Shown here in pieces: positions 35,003 to 48,500 of a stretch of DNA of 64,000 bases. Where the stretch lies: NCBI GenBank assembly GCA_031841125.1, contig CM063114.1:41003574-41067573 (forward strand), written 5' to 3'. This stretch comes from Acanthococcus lagerstroemiae. Lineage: Eukaryota; Arthropoda; Insecta; Hemiptera; Eriococcidae. The notes under the pieces were generated by a model. The model did no database searches. It was not told where the DNA came from and saw only the letters and a list, made by a program, of their open reading frames with translations. Both the position numbers and the translations under genes were made by a program. Every line of letters starts with the position of its first letter. Position 1 is the stretch's first letter.

Positions 35003-35564
35003 CAGGGTTGCCAATTTAGCCTTTTTTCGGCTATGCTTAGCTGATTCTGAAAATTTGTCCGATTTTTATTTTATTTTTAATTTAGCCGATTTATAAAGTG
35101 TAGCTTAAAATCGGCTAGTTCGAGAAAATTTAACCGATCTGTGATTTTCCTGTAAGATTGTAAAAGAGTAGATCAGTGATGTGTCACAAGAAAAGGGCCT
35201 TAGTGTCCAATTACCACTAAGACCCTTTTTTTGTGACACGTCACATTCAGTGCAAAACAAGTGTTGTAGCCTGAGGCAGAGACACCGGAAATAACGAATC
35301 AAAAATGAAACCGAGGACATAATACCTACAGAAACAATTATGCCACATAAAACTGGACAAGATTCTTGTATTAATATAGGTATGCTGCTACAACTTTTTT
35401 TTTTCATTTTATTTTTCTGAAGACCATTTTTACAGTATTTTTCATTTAGCCGAATTTTTAGCTAATTTAGCCGATTTCAGCCTTTTTCATTGAGCAGTTT
35501 TTTTTAAGCCGATTTTTCCATTGAAACTAGCTGGAAAAAAAAAAACACAAAAATGGCAACACTG
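35003..35564. mobile_element. hAT element with TTTAGCCGATTTT subterminal repeats
   Basis: It starts CAGGGTTGCCAATTTAGCC and ends ATGGCAACACTG. TTCTGGAT flanks both sides (34995-35002 and 35565-35572), an exact 8-bp target duplication. Near both ends the word TTTAGCCGATTTT recurs in direct and inverse form. A separate hairpin lies at 35176-35244. Confidence 0.92.
35176..35244. repeat. 69-nt hairpin inside the hAT element
   Basis: The left arm is GTGATGTGTCACAAGAAAAG then GGCCTTAGTG. The right arm is its near inverse around the loop TCCAATTAC. Most arm positions pair. The size and layout resemble the hairpins at 53740 and 54412, but the arm and loop sequences differ. Confidence 0.7.
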
Positions 35565-35572
35565 TTCTGGAT

Positions 35573-36161
35573 CACTTGGTAATAGATTTAAATTTTTAGA
35601 TTCAGTGCAAATTTTTTACAACTCTATTCATTAGTAAACTATAAACTGAAATGAATTGCGATTTATTCCGGTTTCTCTCATGAAAATCTTGTGGTTCGTT
35701 TACTCGAGATTATACTCAATAATCCCCGCAAAACAAGAGTGTCGACACGATAAAATTTGCCCCTGCTAGGACTTAGTGGTCGAATTTAATACGGGACTTC
35801 GATACAAAACTCGAGTTACCGGCAAATGGGGTGAAGATAAACAAGGTGAAGATGAACAAATGTAAAATTGTAGCACCGCAATGCACGTGTGCACTGATAT
35901 AACAGTGTTGCCATAGCACTTTTTTAAAATCTTTGTCAAGGTAAATACATGCTACAAGTGTTACCAGTATCAAAACCAGCATAATGCAATTTCTGTTGAC
36001 TTAATAAAGAAAGAAAAAAAAAAAAAAAAAAAAAAAACTCAAAATTCGGGCACAATTAATTTTGAAAGTTTTGAATTAAGTGCTTCAGCATTTCATTATA
36101 ATTTGGTGGAGACTCTTCAAAATGTACGTATTTTGTAGAGAATATTATCTAGTTTCATATA
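35573..36161. other. Intergenic, no gene recognised
   Basis: No gene recognised. GGGGTGAAGATAAACAAGG and GGTGAAGATGAAC at about 35829 begin a motif that recurs through 37.2 kb. There is an A-run of about 30 bases around 36009-36038. Confidence 0.5.
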
Positions 36162-36622
36162 CAGCGAAACCTGCATACAGTAGAATCTGAGCGGACTTCC
36201 GGAGAAATGTCCACAGTGACCGGTTTTCCACATTAGACAGGGGTAGCTAAAATACATTGGAAAAATTGCACGGATTATAACTTATGGAATACAGTATGTG
36301 TATATACATTCAGTAATACAGAACATTTTCAAAATGAAAACTGTCAACGATAATTTCAGTTCATCTCTACGAAAAATTTATCCAAGTGCTTTTTATTTTG
36401 GAAACGAAGGATTTATGCTTCACAACTTCCTCGTCCCACAGAAGATGGAAACGCCAGCAAAAATTCCACTATAGACAAGTTATCTGACAGACTTCTGTAT
36501 TCCACTTCCACATCATCCAGATCATACATTGAAACAGACAGGTTTTCCCATTGGTCAAAAGCAATTTTCTTCCATGACAGGTTTTCTACTTTACACAGGC
36601 CCACTATAGGCAGGTTTCGCTG
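36162..36622. mobile_element. Tc1/mariner (pogo/Tigger-like) non-autonomous element
   Basis: It starts CAGCGAAACCTGCATACAG and ends TATAGGCAGGTTTCGCTG, and is flanked by TA on both sides. These are inverted ends of the pogo/Tigger type. The 63-residue minus-strand ORF inside (36413-36604) could be a transposase remnant but carries no diagnostic motif. Confidence 0.75.
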
Positions 36623-39600
36623 TATACGTAAGTTTAGGTCGCTAAATTATTTATTTCTTGAGACAGAAGTGATAATGTGACAAGCTGGAAACTGTGAGGT
36701 GAAGATGAACATGCGAGGTTTCCATCACAGTGGCTTATTTTACTTACTTACCTGATTTGTTATGAATGCTCCGTGTATCATTAGTGTTCTCAATAATTGT
36801 ATAGCGTTTGTGTTCCTGTCCTTCAACTTATTGGTGTCTAATCTGCAATGATAGGATTTGAAATAATTATTATTACCTACTAAATATATTGTTTTTCCTG
36901 GTTTTTCACGAATTTCCTCGAGATTTCATTTTAACATTAAAATTTGTTCACCTTCATCCTTACGATGCCTTCAAAGAAAATTATCAGAGGTAACAGCATG
37001 GGAGTTCATCTTCACCCCACATAGTGAGGTGAAGGCGAAGAAACTTTGAGCTTTAAAAAAAATGCACTCGGCGGTGGATTTGTTTGCTGTAGCCAATATT
37101 ATTCCTAAAAAGGTCAAATGTTTACAGCGAGACTGGATGGTGGGTTTACCTTCGAAAATGGGAGAGATATTCTACAAAAACCTTAAAATCTATTCATTTT
37201 CACCCCATCGAGATCGAGTTACAAAGTTGCGACGACAGTAAAGTGACGGATTTTGAATGTCGACAAAAATTTCGATTTTTACCTCGGCTGTGGTTCACGG
37301 GGACGTGTTCTATTCCTTCCGCTAAAGCATTATGTTCAAGAAGGTAGTAATCACTTGATAAATTCAGTTATCACTCATCTTCAGAATGGAATTGTTACAG
37401 TTTCTGGTGAAACGCTTAGAAATGGAGAAATCGTTTTGCTTTTCTTGTCATTATTTTGGTCTGCAGCTTCCCGACCAGCAGCTCGCCCTGTTTTGTACTT
37501 GACTTTTTAGGTACCTTCACAGCATAGTGCTCCACCCATCAGAAAATTTTGAATTTTCGAGTTTTTATGTATTTTTCTGTCCATTTTTGAAATTTACGTC
37601 AAATGACTAGTTACATGTTCCTATTCGAAGGTCTTCATTAAATCAGTGAAACTAAACCTCGAACGCGATTTTCCTAAAATGAGAAATTTTTTCACTTTGA
37701 ATTTCAAATTTTGTATCTTTGCGGATGATTTTACTAGGAAGCTCCGGGTGGTTTTAAAATGTTTGGTGTGACGTTTTCTATTTAAAAAGTCACAATCGAG
37801 TTTTTCGGCTTTGGCTACTGTTTTCCTAAACGGGTCACAGATATAGTTTTTATTTATCTTTTTATAGACCCAGGTACAACTTGTAGTGATAATTAGGTCG
37901 ACTTTGTTGTTCAATTTCTCCGATGATGTTTACAAACTATATACCAAAATTTCAAAAAATTATACCTAAACTAGGGCTAGTTGTGATCTATTATCGGCAT
38001 AAAGAAAACTCATATAGGCTATCTACACTCTCTTCGATTAAAAATAGCCATAATTTGAGCGTTCAGCAATACCGACCGTTTGAATTCTATTGAAGCTTTT
38101 GTTCTCTTCGTAAACGCAAGTCCGTTTTTCATTCTACCGCACGAGAAAATTTTTCTTCATCATTTTTATGCAGCGAGGGCGTACAAACTAATCCGCACTT
38201 GGCTCCCTGCAACTAACAACCAAAATAGTAAATTAAACAGTATTAACTGGCCGTCTGCTTTCCTTCAGAATTGATCCCCTTTCATTAAGTTTTTGTTGAT
38301 TATATCATCAGCTCCGTGCAACCCTTTTAAAAAACAAAGCGGAATATCGAAAAATTAGGGGTACGTTGCTCGAAACGGCGGAATTATAAAGAAGAGGAAT
38401 AAATATAAAGGATAGATAAAAACTCCAGAATTTATTTACTTACGTCTTAGGAAGCGTGAAAGTCGGTGGGAGTGGAGGGTGTACCCTTTTCTCTTAACAT
38501 AAAATCGAAGTTCTAAAGGATTAATAGAATCAACACATTACAGGGAAACTCGCAACTAGAACTTGGTTAAAGTACCCTTACATAATCAATGTTCATTCTC
38601 TTTCGCGTTTCTTATTGAAAAAATTCTTTTCGTTGAAAACGGGTGCGTTTTTACCATCCCATAATAAAAACCTTCCGCACTTAGACACACGTACCTACAG
38701 GTATACGATTTTACATTTACTCTATTGGAGCCTTATTTGTCCCTTTCATTAATAAAAAAAGAATTCCTGGTTAACAGCACCCGAGTATGCCTCCTCTGAC
38801 TCCTGATGGCCGAACATGCGAATTTGAAACCAATATTTTAGTCGGGAGACAGTATTATGACGGCATACAATGAGGCAGTTTCAAAGAAAACAATACGACA
38901 AATGTTGACATTATCAGAAAATGAATACAGTGTTCTGGACAAACGCTGGCATTGTCTAATAACTTGATACTGGGAAGCTCTTTGTTTTCATTCATTTTAC
39001 ATTTCAGCTTCATTGATACGAAAAGCTCCACAGACTTCGTCAAAGAGATGAATGACGTCGGATAACGGCGATGATTTTCACGAAGGATCCGAGGAAACAT
39101 TTTGCGAATTTCCAAACAAGACGAAGCGAAGCAACTGGTAGGCACATTTTCATATTTCCGAACAGAATATGTGTGTGTTCATGTAGAAAAGGGTCCTTGT
39201 TATCGAAATGGAATTGAGGCCAACACTTCATAGTACAGGCCTTTCTGATCAAAATGAGATCTTTTCTAACCCAAAAGTTCTAATATATCCGAAAATGCAG
39301 CTGTTTGAAATACTTATACAAAACAAAAGAAGTGGAGAAGTCAAAAAGCAAAGAAATTAGCAATTAAAAGTAATTGAAAGAAAAAATCTTGTACCCTCCA
39401 CGCCCTTCCACTAGCTTTCTCGTGCGACTATGGACGCCTCTCGGGAAAGAAAGGAAGTGATCGACAATAAGGACCTTTTTAAAAACTTCTTTATAATTCT
39501 ATACTCTTTTATTGCACGAAATTAAGAAAAAGATAATTCAATTAATTGCTTGAAAAAGAAGAATCTTTCACGGACGATAAATACAAATGGGTTCGGGTCA

Positions 39601-40294
39601 ATATGATTTGGGTTTGGAATGATTTTGATGATTCGTGTTGAAGATGTAAGCTGTGGAAAAATTTGCCAATCTTCGGCGTGATAACATTCCCTTATTTTCG
39701 AGATTGAAAAAGTAAGTAAGGTACTGACGGGTAATGTGGGCCATATATTGATATGGCCCCCTCCCCCACTCATATAGAGAACTATGAAATATTTGAAGCA
39801 TATGACTACACTGATTGATGTTGGGTATCATACCATAACACCACATAACACCATGCATGTACATCATATAGGGAAGTGATCTATCTACATGAATTGCATC
39901 TGTGGAAGTTTGTTAGAAAAACATGATAAGCAAAATCGTCGAAGTTGAGAAATCACCGGTTTTCAAAGTACGCCAAATCTACTTTAAGTAAACCTAAGTA
40001 CGAATTTTTTTAATGATAATTAGGGAAATTTTATGCGCTTTCCGAATATATAGATAATGAGGGGTCATCGAGCCCGTTTTATCCAGGAAAAGTAATTTTT
40101 ATGAAAAATAGTGATGTCGATCATTACAAAAACCATGATCAATCTTTCTGATGATCGATCACAATAAACTACAATGTCAAGTACCCAGAGGCATACAACA
40201 ACAGATATTCATTTCCATCACAAAAATCACAATGTTTCGTTCTTTCATTTAAACCCTCCGTTAGTCGCATGTCATTTATGTGGCTGTATTTCTA
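36623..40294. other. Intergenic or upstream tyrosine hydroxylase intron, no exon recognised
   Basis: Scanned for coding exons, including tyrosine hydroxylase N-terminal exons, without success. GTGAAGATGAAC/CATCTTCACCCC words recur at about 36698, 36998, 37025 and 37197. Confidence 0.45.
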
Positions 40295-40794
40295 NNNNNN
40301 NNNNNNNNNNNNNNNNNNNNNNNNNNNNNNNNNNNNNNNNNNNNNNNNNNNNNNNNNNNNNNNNNNNNNNNNNNNNNNNNNNNNNNNNNNNNNNNNNNNN
40401 NNNNNNNNNNNNNNNNNNNNNNNNNNNNNNNNNNNNNNNNNNNNNNNNNNNNNNNNNNNNNNNNNNNNNNNNNNNNNNNNNNNNNNNNNNNNNNNNNNNN
40501 NNNNNNNNNNNNNNNNNNNNNNNNNNNNNNNNNNNNNNNNNNNNNNNNNNNNNNNNNNNNNNNNNNNNNNNNNNNNNNNNNNNNNNNNNNNNNNNNNNNN
40601 NNNNNNNNNNNNNNNNNNNNNNNNNNNNNNNNNNNNNNNNNNNNNNNNNNNNNNNNNNNNNNNNNNNNNNNNNNNNNNNNNNNNNNNNNNNNNNNNNNNN
40701 NNNNNNNNNNNNNNNNNNNNNNNNNNNNNNNNNNNNNNNNNNNNNNNNNNNNNNNNNNNNNNNNNNNNNNNNNNNNNNNNNNNNNNNNNNNNNN
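40295..40794. other. Assembly gap (500 N)
   Basis: Exactly 500 consecutive N, a conventional gap size. The real length is unknown and it could hide an exon. Confidence 0.99.
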
Positions 40795-43700
40795 GTTTCT
40801 GAGAGGAGAATAAAATTAGAATTCATTTAATTGGGATTTGAAGTGCAACGACTGATATTCTGATTAATTAACTTTTTTTTTTTTTGTATACTTCCAAAAT
40901 ATGTGAGAATACGATATGAAACGAGTCGATTAACAGATAACCAAGTATTTGGAATCGGGGGCAGGAGACGCCAAGTTGACGCTTATTACCTCCTTTACAA
41001 GAAACATAGTATCAACTTGATAATTTCATTTCTGTTTAATAATTAAGATATTTTCTTATCCATTTTATCTAATACGAAAATTTACTGGCGTTAATATTAT
41101 AATTACGATGCACGAATTCCTGTCTTCGATACCTAATGCAACAAAATTTATCGCCTAGCTTAGCTGTTCACATAACTACCCAATCCAGACATTTTCACCT
41201 TGTCGAAATGTCAATGAAATCGGACTGTGAGAGTTGATACGAATTTTTGGAAATGTATCAAGCACGACGTAGCATTGAAAAACAGATGTAAGCAACGATA
41301 AAACATATGAAAAGGGAGTTGAGAAAACTCAATACTATCAATGAACGAATGACAGAGGTTTATATTCTTTCTGGTGTGAGGCATCTTTTCATTGACGGGA
41401 TTAAATTTATGCAATCAATACAATCGATGAACGAAACCAAATTAGTTTCGATTTACTACGCGTGCAACCAAAGCAGATTTCGAGACTGTACTCCATTTTA
41501 GAGTTTCAAGGTCACTGAACTCGATTCCAATAGTGACTAAAGGATTCAACCCATCCGGAGGCGCCAGTCGGAGTCAAAATCAAATGATAATCGATTTTTT
41601 GACATAGTTTAATAGTAAATAGAATATCTTTTCAATATTGCACTTGAACGTGACTGGGATCCCTTCTTATGGCAATTAATGGTCATATCTAAAAATTACT
41701 CGCAATCGAGTTTAGTGAGCGTGAAAACCTAAAATGGAGTACTATTTTTACTGGTGTAAAGGCATCTTCATTGACGAAAGGATTAAAATTACGCAGTCTA
41801 GTTTGCCAACGCCCATAAGCTATCTATGAAGTGGAGGGGGCAGGGGAGAGAATCTACGCTGCGGTGGTAGGAAAACGGCGAACTTCTGTACACTCTGAAA
41901 AGACGCGGATAGAACTTGGAAAGCTAGATCTTAGCTCTCGGCTAAGATTCTGTTAAGAAATTGAAGGTTATCAGGTTGTTGGGCAGTTGAAAATTCTTCT
42001 AGTTTGTTCCAACTTATCGTCCAGTGAACGTAGCGTCCAAAAAATATGGAGCGCAGCGAACGACGACCTTCTCATGTTGGCGCAGTCCGCGAAGCAGACA
42101 TGAAAATGCTTTCTTATATGGTTGTAGACTCGTCTGCAAGATGATGCACCAGCAGAGCGTAGTGCTCGCAGGCTGGTACAAGGAACGTGATGCTCGCAAA
42201 AGAATACAGGCTGATACAAGAAGTGTGGTACTGGGAGGCGAATGAAGAGTGTTGAGTCAGTCAGTCAGTCAGTTTCTTTTACATTTCTTTCAAGCATTGT
42301 TTTACTAAATTGATTACAGAGTGCGTCCGTATTGTGTCAGCAGAAATTTTCATGGATTTTTTTATTTATTAATGTAGAATCAGGTCGAATTATTTAGTAA
42401 TTTTTCTATGAATTTTATTTTTCATTATTTCTGGTCAAGAGTCAAGATGCGTGCTTTCTTCCAGACCCTCCTCGAGTAGCGAGGTTACTTGTTTGATTTT
42501 TCATATCTGTTTAATTGTAAATTCTTACTAGTACATTATTGTATGAACGGAGGGGGCAGTGGCCGCAGGGAAGGTGTAGGGTTATCGGCCGGTTAAAAAA
42601 AATTGTATGTGCATTTGTGGGATGGAGAGGGTTCTCACATAGTTACTCACCAAAGAGAGCAAAAAAAAAAAAAAAAAAAAAAAAAGGAGTCTAAACAGCA
42701 AAAAAATAAATTCAGACCCTAATGAAAAAGTGTAACTGTACTAATTAACTAAGTTTTCGATACCTGTTGCCATCATGGGATTTTCCGCTGCAATTCCGGT
42801 AGTTTCGTATAAGTCTAAAGTGAGCTTTTTTTTTTTTTTTTTTTTTTTTGGAAAGGTTGGTTGTAACTCTTACAAAATTTATTCCACCTCCTCAATAACA
42901 AATCCAAACGGATAGTTCAGAATATTAATGTGAACAATGTTGGCTGCTTATCATCCTTCTATAGTGCATTTTGTCGAGCTAATTTTGGTTAAAAAGTAAT
43001 ACTTCGCAAAGTGGGTCAAAATAATGAAAACTATTAATAATTTAATATTAATTTTATTTTTATTGATTTACAAGATCAATTTAATTTAAATTAATTATAA
43101 TTTTATTAGTTTTTTTTTAAATTTATAATCAGAAAAATTATTTTATTTATTTATTGATAATAGAAGTTTTATATGTAATAATTAATTTAATAATAGTTTA
43201 TTTTAATTTAAATAATGGTCAAAACACAGATTGAGTAGAATAAATTCTGAAAAATTGGATTCCCCTATCTAGTCCCATTTGCAGGAGTTCCGTGAGCCCT
43301 ATCATATGGAAGGAAGAAGGTGGAAATAAGTTGAAAATGCCGACTAAAATATTTTTATACAAGCAAAAAATTGCCGAAAAATGTATGCTCGGCACAAAGA
43401 TTTTCCTTGTAAACAAAAGAAATATTATATTTTGCCGACTACTGCCTAAAATTCCGACTATAAAGCCAAACGCATGCCGAAAATGCTGGTTCGGTTCATC
43501 CGTTTTTCACGTAAGCAAAGAAATCTTGTATCGCTGACTGGTTCAAACTGCCGACTACATGGTCAAATTTGCCAAAAAATACCAGGCTCCGAAAATTTTT
43601 AGGAAGGGGGAGGACTTGACCTCCTACCACAAAAAACCCCTCTCTAATTTTAAGTCTGAGGGGAGGCGTGCAATTAATTTCCACCAAACTCCGGCTTACT

Positions 43701-45579
43701 TAAAAAAGTTTTCAATGTTTCTCATTTGTCTGCGTTAAAACAGTTACAACGAAAATTTTAGAACAATTTCAAAGTTCGAAACACTCGACATAACTGGAAA
43801 ACGAACTTTATTTGATATGCTGAGCCTTCAATTTACCTTGTACACGAAAATTTATCACGATTCATGATAAATTGCAGTCACCTCGAAAAAACCAACACTT
43901 TGTTCGATTCTAAGCTAGGCCAATTATGCCCATTTTGAGTCCAAAATTTAATTCTCTGCCCCAATTCAGGGCCGGATCAAAAATCTGATACGATATTTGT
44001 AATTTGCAACCGAGCAACCCTGTATTTCGACACTTTGTTCGATATTCTAAGCCAAAAGTCAATTTTGTCCATTTCGAGCAGAAATTTTGTTTTTTATGCT
44101 CAAATCGGGATCGGATAAAAAATATGCTGCGATATTTCTAAAATACCCATAATTATTTTGACTCTAAGTTCGATTTCCCAAGTCAAGTCCTAAATGCAAA
44201 ATTTAATCTTTAGGCTGGATCAATAATCTGATGCGATATTCATAAGCAGCGTCCCAAAATACCCCCTGTTTCGATACTCTGATACTTTCCCATTTGAAAT
44301 TCCGAAGTTGGTGGTAAGTTGAGGGCGGGGATTACCTCTTTACTAGACAAAAACTAGACTTCACCACCTGACGGTCTTCGTTTATCTCGACCAGACTTCA
44401 CAATAATATAATTGAGTGGGGCAATTTATCACACCCTTTATTTTCACTGTAGTTGACTTGCGAGGGCCACAAACGGGGTCCGATGCAACATTACAATAAA
44501 ATATTCGAAATCAGCGACAAAAGAAAACGCTATTCTGACAATTTGCCGGATTTTCAAAAATAATTTCATGTTTGCATTTCCAAGCTGGTGTTCTGATCCA
44601 CTTAGGTGGCGAAGTGGGGACTTCGGATTTTTTCCAGGGAGTCAAATTTCAGTTCACCTCAAATGTGGAATTATTAGCATGAAGACATTCCTTTTTTCTT
44701 GTAGTTCAAAAATTGGCGGTTTCAAGTCGGTAGTACGTCTCTCCTCTTTACTCTTTTTCGTTATCAGGGGAGACTATGAGCATAACCACTTTTTACCGCA
44801 GTGGGGTAGAAAAAAAGTCAATAATAAAAGAATAATGTATACGCATGTAATCACGCGGCAAGTGCCAAGTAGCCATACTATATAATTTCAGTCTACTGGG
44901 GCAAGCGGCAAACACCCTAGTTTGCTTCCCCCGCCCCCCGCTGGCTAGGTCTATGGAAGAGACAGTCATAACTCCACAGTAAGTTAAATTCTGTGACATG
45001 AACGTTTTACTTGGTCATGAAAGAAAGTTATCAAAATGTATTCCATTCAACTGGCACATCCTCTTAACACAAGGTACGAATGTTTCAGTGTAGCCAATCT
45101 TTAGCGAACAACGAAAACTGGCTCTGAAAATTCTATCACGGTACCCAATGAGGGATGGTTGGGTAAACCATAATGCACTGATGAGATGGAGAGTGATTCT
45201 GGCAAGAACTATATAACAGTGCACATATTTCTCATTCACTCAGTAAATCTCGGGCGGTTTTATTTCTTCTACTGCAGCAGGAGGAAAACCGGAGTTTTTG
45301 GTTTTCATACACAGTATAAAAAGAACTAGTTATGGGGTGAATTTATACTCAATGCAACACAGCTATTCAGAGGTAACGAGATCACGACCCCGAACTTTCT
45401 CGGGGCTAGATTAAGCTTATCTTTAACCCGATTGCAAAAACTCGAAATTCTAACTGCATCTTACTTGAATTTGTTGAAATCTTGCTCAGACTTGTCACTT
45501 TTCTTCAATCTCTTTCGTCTCCAAGTGTTCCATAATAATTACTGTATTCTTATTTTGTTACATTCGCGCATCCCCGCAG
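40795..45579. other. AT-rich non-coding DNA upstream of the first recognised TH exon
   Basis: No exon recognised. It contains a direct diverged repeat (GGCATCTTTTCATTGACGGG at about 41381 and GGCATCTTCATTGACGAAAG at about 41761), an A-run at about 42661-42685, a T-run at about 42829-42849, and a very AT-rich block at 43030-43210. Confidence 0.5.
43890..44290. repeat. degenerate tandem repeat, three units
   Basis: GGATCAAAAATCTGATACGA (about 43974) recurs as GGATAAAAAATATGCTGCGA (about 44113) and GGATCAATAATCTGATGCGA (about 44217). Each is followed by TATTTSTAA-like words and preceded by AAATTTAATTCT/TTT-like words. The spacing is about 140 and 105 bp. Confidence 0.65.
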
Positions 45580-48500
45580 TGGACAGCCGATTCCGAAAGT
45601 ACAATACACCGCTGAAGAAATAAAAACATGGTAAGATATTCATTTCTACCGTATTTCTTTGAAATTAGCTTATTTTGCATATTTAACTCGCCTAAAATGT
45701 GGCCGACACGTTTACAATTACTAATTTATTGGTACATGGTATTTAAAAACCGTATTCTAACTACTGGAAGTCTGCTATTTTTTACAAAGTTTTCGCGTAT
45801 TATTACCGCTCTTTTTAATGATGATAACCAACCGTTAGACGTTGAATACATGCATTTTTAATTACTTCGAAAACGTTTACGTCATAAACGGCGTCAAAAT
45901 CTGGATAGTCGTGTGAAAAAGCATGATGCTAATCAATTACCATTTTATTTACACAGCAGGAGCTTGGAGAGGCGACACATGCCAACCCTTTCTACAGACT
46001 AAGTCTTATTATGTGACAATTACCTGTATTATTCATATAGCCTGTCTTAAACCAGTCATGTCTTCTTGGATTCTTCTCAGGAAAAACGCAACAGACGTAG
46101 GTAGTCTGATTTTTCTTTTCATTTTCCAGTCGTGGGCAAAACATAATTTTTTGTAGACAGCAGGTACTCGACGTCTAAAGTTTCTATAACTGCAAGACGA
46201 GTGAAACATCAGTTTCTAGAAACTATAATTGGTTTAACTATTATATAGACACGATTCCGTATTTTCTTGCTCGAATGTTATTGGACGACGAAAGGAACGA
46301 AAACCCGTATCGTTCACCATGTCCTCAGACGCGTCATTATTTTCAGCCTCCCACGAAAAACGCACCCCTTGGCTGAAAACTGAATGGCGCTAATTAAACG
46401 CCGAGAAACACTTATTAGTTTGTGAAATGAAAACAGCTAACAGCACATTCTATTTTTTCGACTGGCGTCGAATATGAAGCAAGAGCACCATTATCAAATC
46501 ACGACTAAACTGGTGTTTAGACAGTTGTTGTTTTCAGAAGAATGAGAACCACTTTGCTGTATTATCGTTTGGGGAGCGAATTGAAGCGTTTTCATTTAGT
46601 TATATAAAGTTTATGAAAATTGAAGTTGATGCATATCGTTGACTTTCCCCGAACTTTAATTTAGATCTGACTAGAAATTACTTATAGAATAAGGCAACTC
46701 ATTGTTGAATGGAAGAAAAATTTTTATTTATATTTGTAAACTAATACATGAATAAGAATCGTATCTACTAAGTCCTGCACTATCGGGAAGTATAACTAGT
46801 TGCCGTTTCAGTTTCACTTTCCTTAATAGGTATTTTCATTTTAACGTATGCTGACAGAGTAGTTATACAGATGACTGATCAGTTAACATGTTTACCTAGA
46901 CCTATAATGACTAAGTAATCAAGTTACAGCCATTGATGTTATACATAAACCAAATTAACGATCCAAGCTTTTTTATAACAAACCTGCGCTTTGAGTTCAC
47001 AGTTGCACTTTACACCCTCACAATGCGAGAAATAATGAGCATTCTTTCAGATCAGACATTCAAGTATACCTTCCCCATGTCTAATTACCGAGACCATATC
47101 GTGATGATGATAAATTACCAACATTATGAAGTTACGAACACGAGCCCCGATCTTCTTTCCTTATAACTGCAAATTCTTTTTATTCTGTACAAATAAATAA
47201 TACATTCTGTTAACTAATTAGGAGCACGGTGTTTTTGGAACTGCATAAACTATACGTGAAGCACGCGTGTGCAGAATACCTGGAAAATTGGCCCGAGCTA
47301 GTGAAATACTGCGGGTACCGAGAAGATAACATTCCTCAGTTACAGGATGTCAACGTTTATTTGAAAAGTAACTCTTAGAAAAGTATATATCTGTACAAAA
47401 AATCTATGCTTACCTATTTTTACTGACAAAGGTGCATGCTCTATAGTCGTAACACGGCAATTTTTAATCCCGAATGAACGAGTAATCAGCACAGAGAAGA
47501 GTGATGACTACCTGTAAAAATTAATAGAAGTAGGTATCCACCTATACATTAGGTGGCTGATATATGTTATACTTTAATCTTCTATCACACTAGACCGTAA
47601 CTACTTACCTACCTACTCTATTTTTAAGGAAAACTATAAGTGCCTAGGTATTTGAAGTACAAGAAATAAAGAAAACAATAGCAAAGAATAATATAGGTAT
47701 ACAAAAGTGTTCTTTCTAATAACACACTACTGTTCTCAGACCCTTACATTGCAGATTATTACAATTATTGATAAGTACAAGCAGATATTTTGTTCTATCC
47801 ACCATCGATGAGTACTTCGGTGATTATCAGAGGTGATAAGCTATTCAGAAAGGCTAAAACTTAAGCCAAGAACTAATGAACTTGACTAATAAGGCTAGGA
47901 GATAAAGCTAACAGGTAGAATCAAAGAATGACTAAAAGCAAATTCCTTTACCGCGATGTGCGATAAACACAAAACTAAACGAGGAAACGGATCAGGTTCA
48001 GAAATTCAGATGTTCAGAATTCAGGAATGATGAAACTCCAACTGGGTAATTCTCAGACGTCCACAATCCAGTTTTTTGTGCCACATGATGTCATACTGAA
48101 TATATATGATAATTCTTTTGCTACATTAAAGAGTATTATCCTCTCTATGTGTTTTCATCAATAAATATGAATTCCCCCTTATGTCGTGACAAATTGCTGA
48201 CATACCTACCAATTCCCAAGCCGTGGCTTGTTACCCCTTGCATATCCAAATTTCCGTGCCGCAATATTGCTGTAATTGAGCTATTGTTTTGGGGGGAAAT
48301 GATATAAGAATTCATTCAAAAGGGATTGTGACCGGAGATGGGCGTTGCTCTTGAAGAGTGAGTAGTTCATACTTGCTCTTGTCTACTATTTGGTGAACTT
48401 AGTTCTGAACTAGTACATCTCCCAAAAAAAAGAGAACAAAAACAAGAACTAGTTCACGAATTTTGGACCTGATCAACTTGTCACACTTTCATATTGATGT

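Noticed and set aside
40174..40830. Long ORFs across 40174-40830 on both strands
   Set aside because: They consist of the N gap.
42024..42245. Overlapping ORFs on both strands at 41971-42245
   Set aside because: Local inverse words give mirrored ORFs; no conserved domain.
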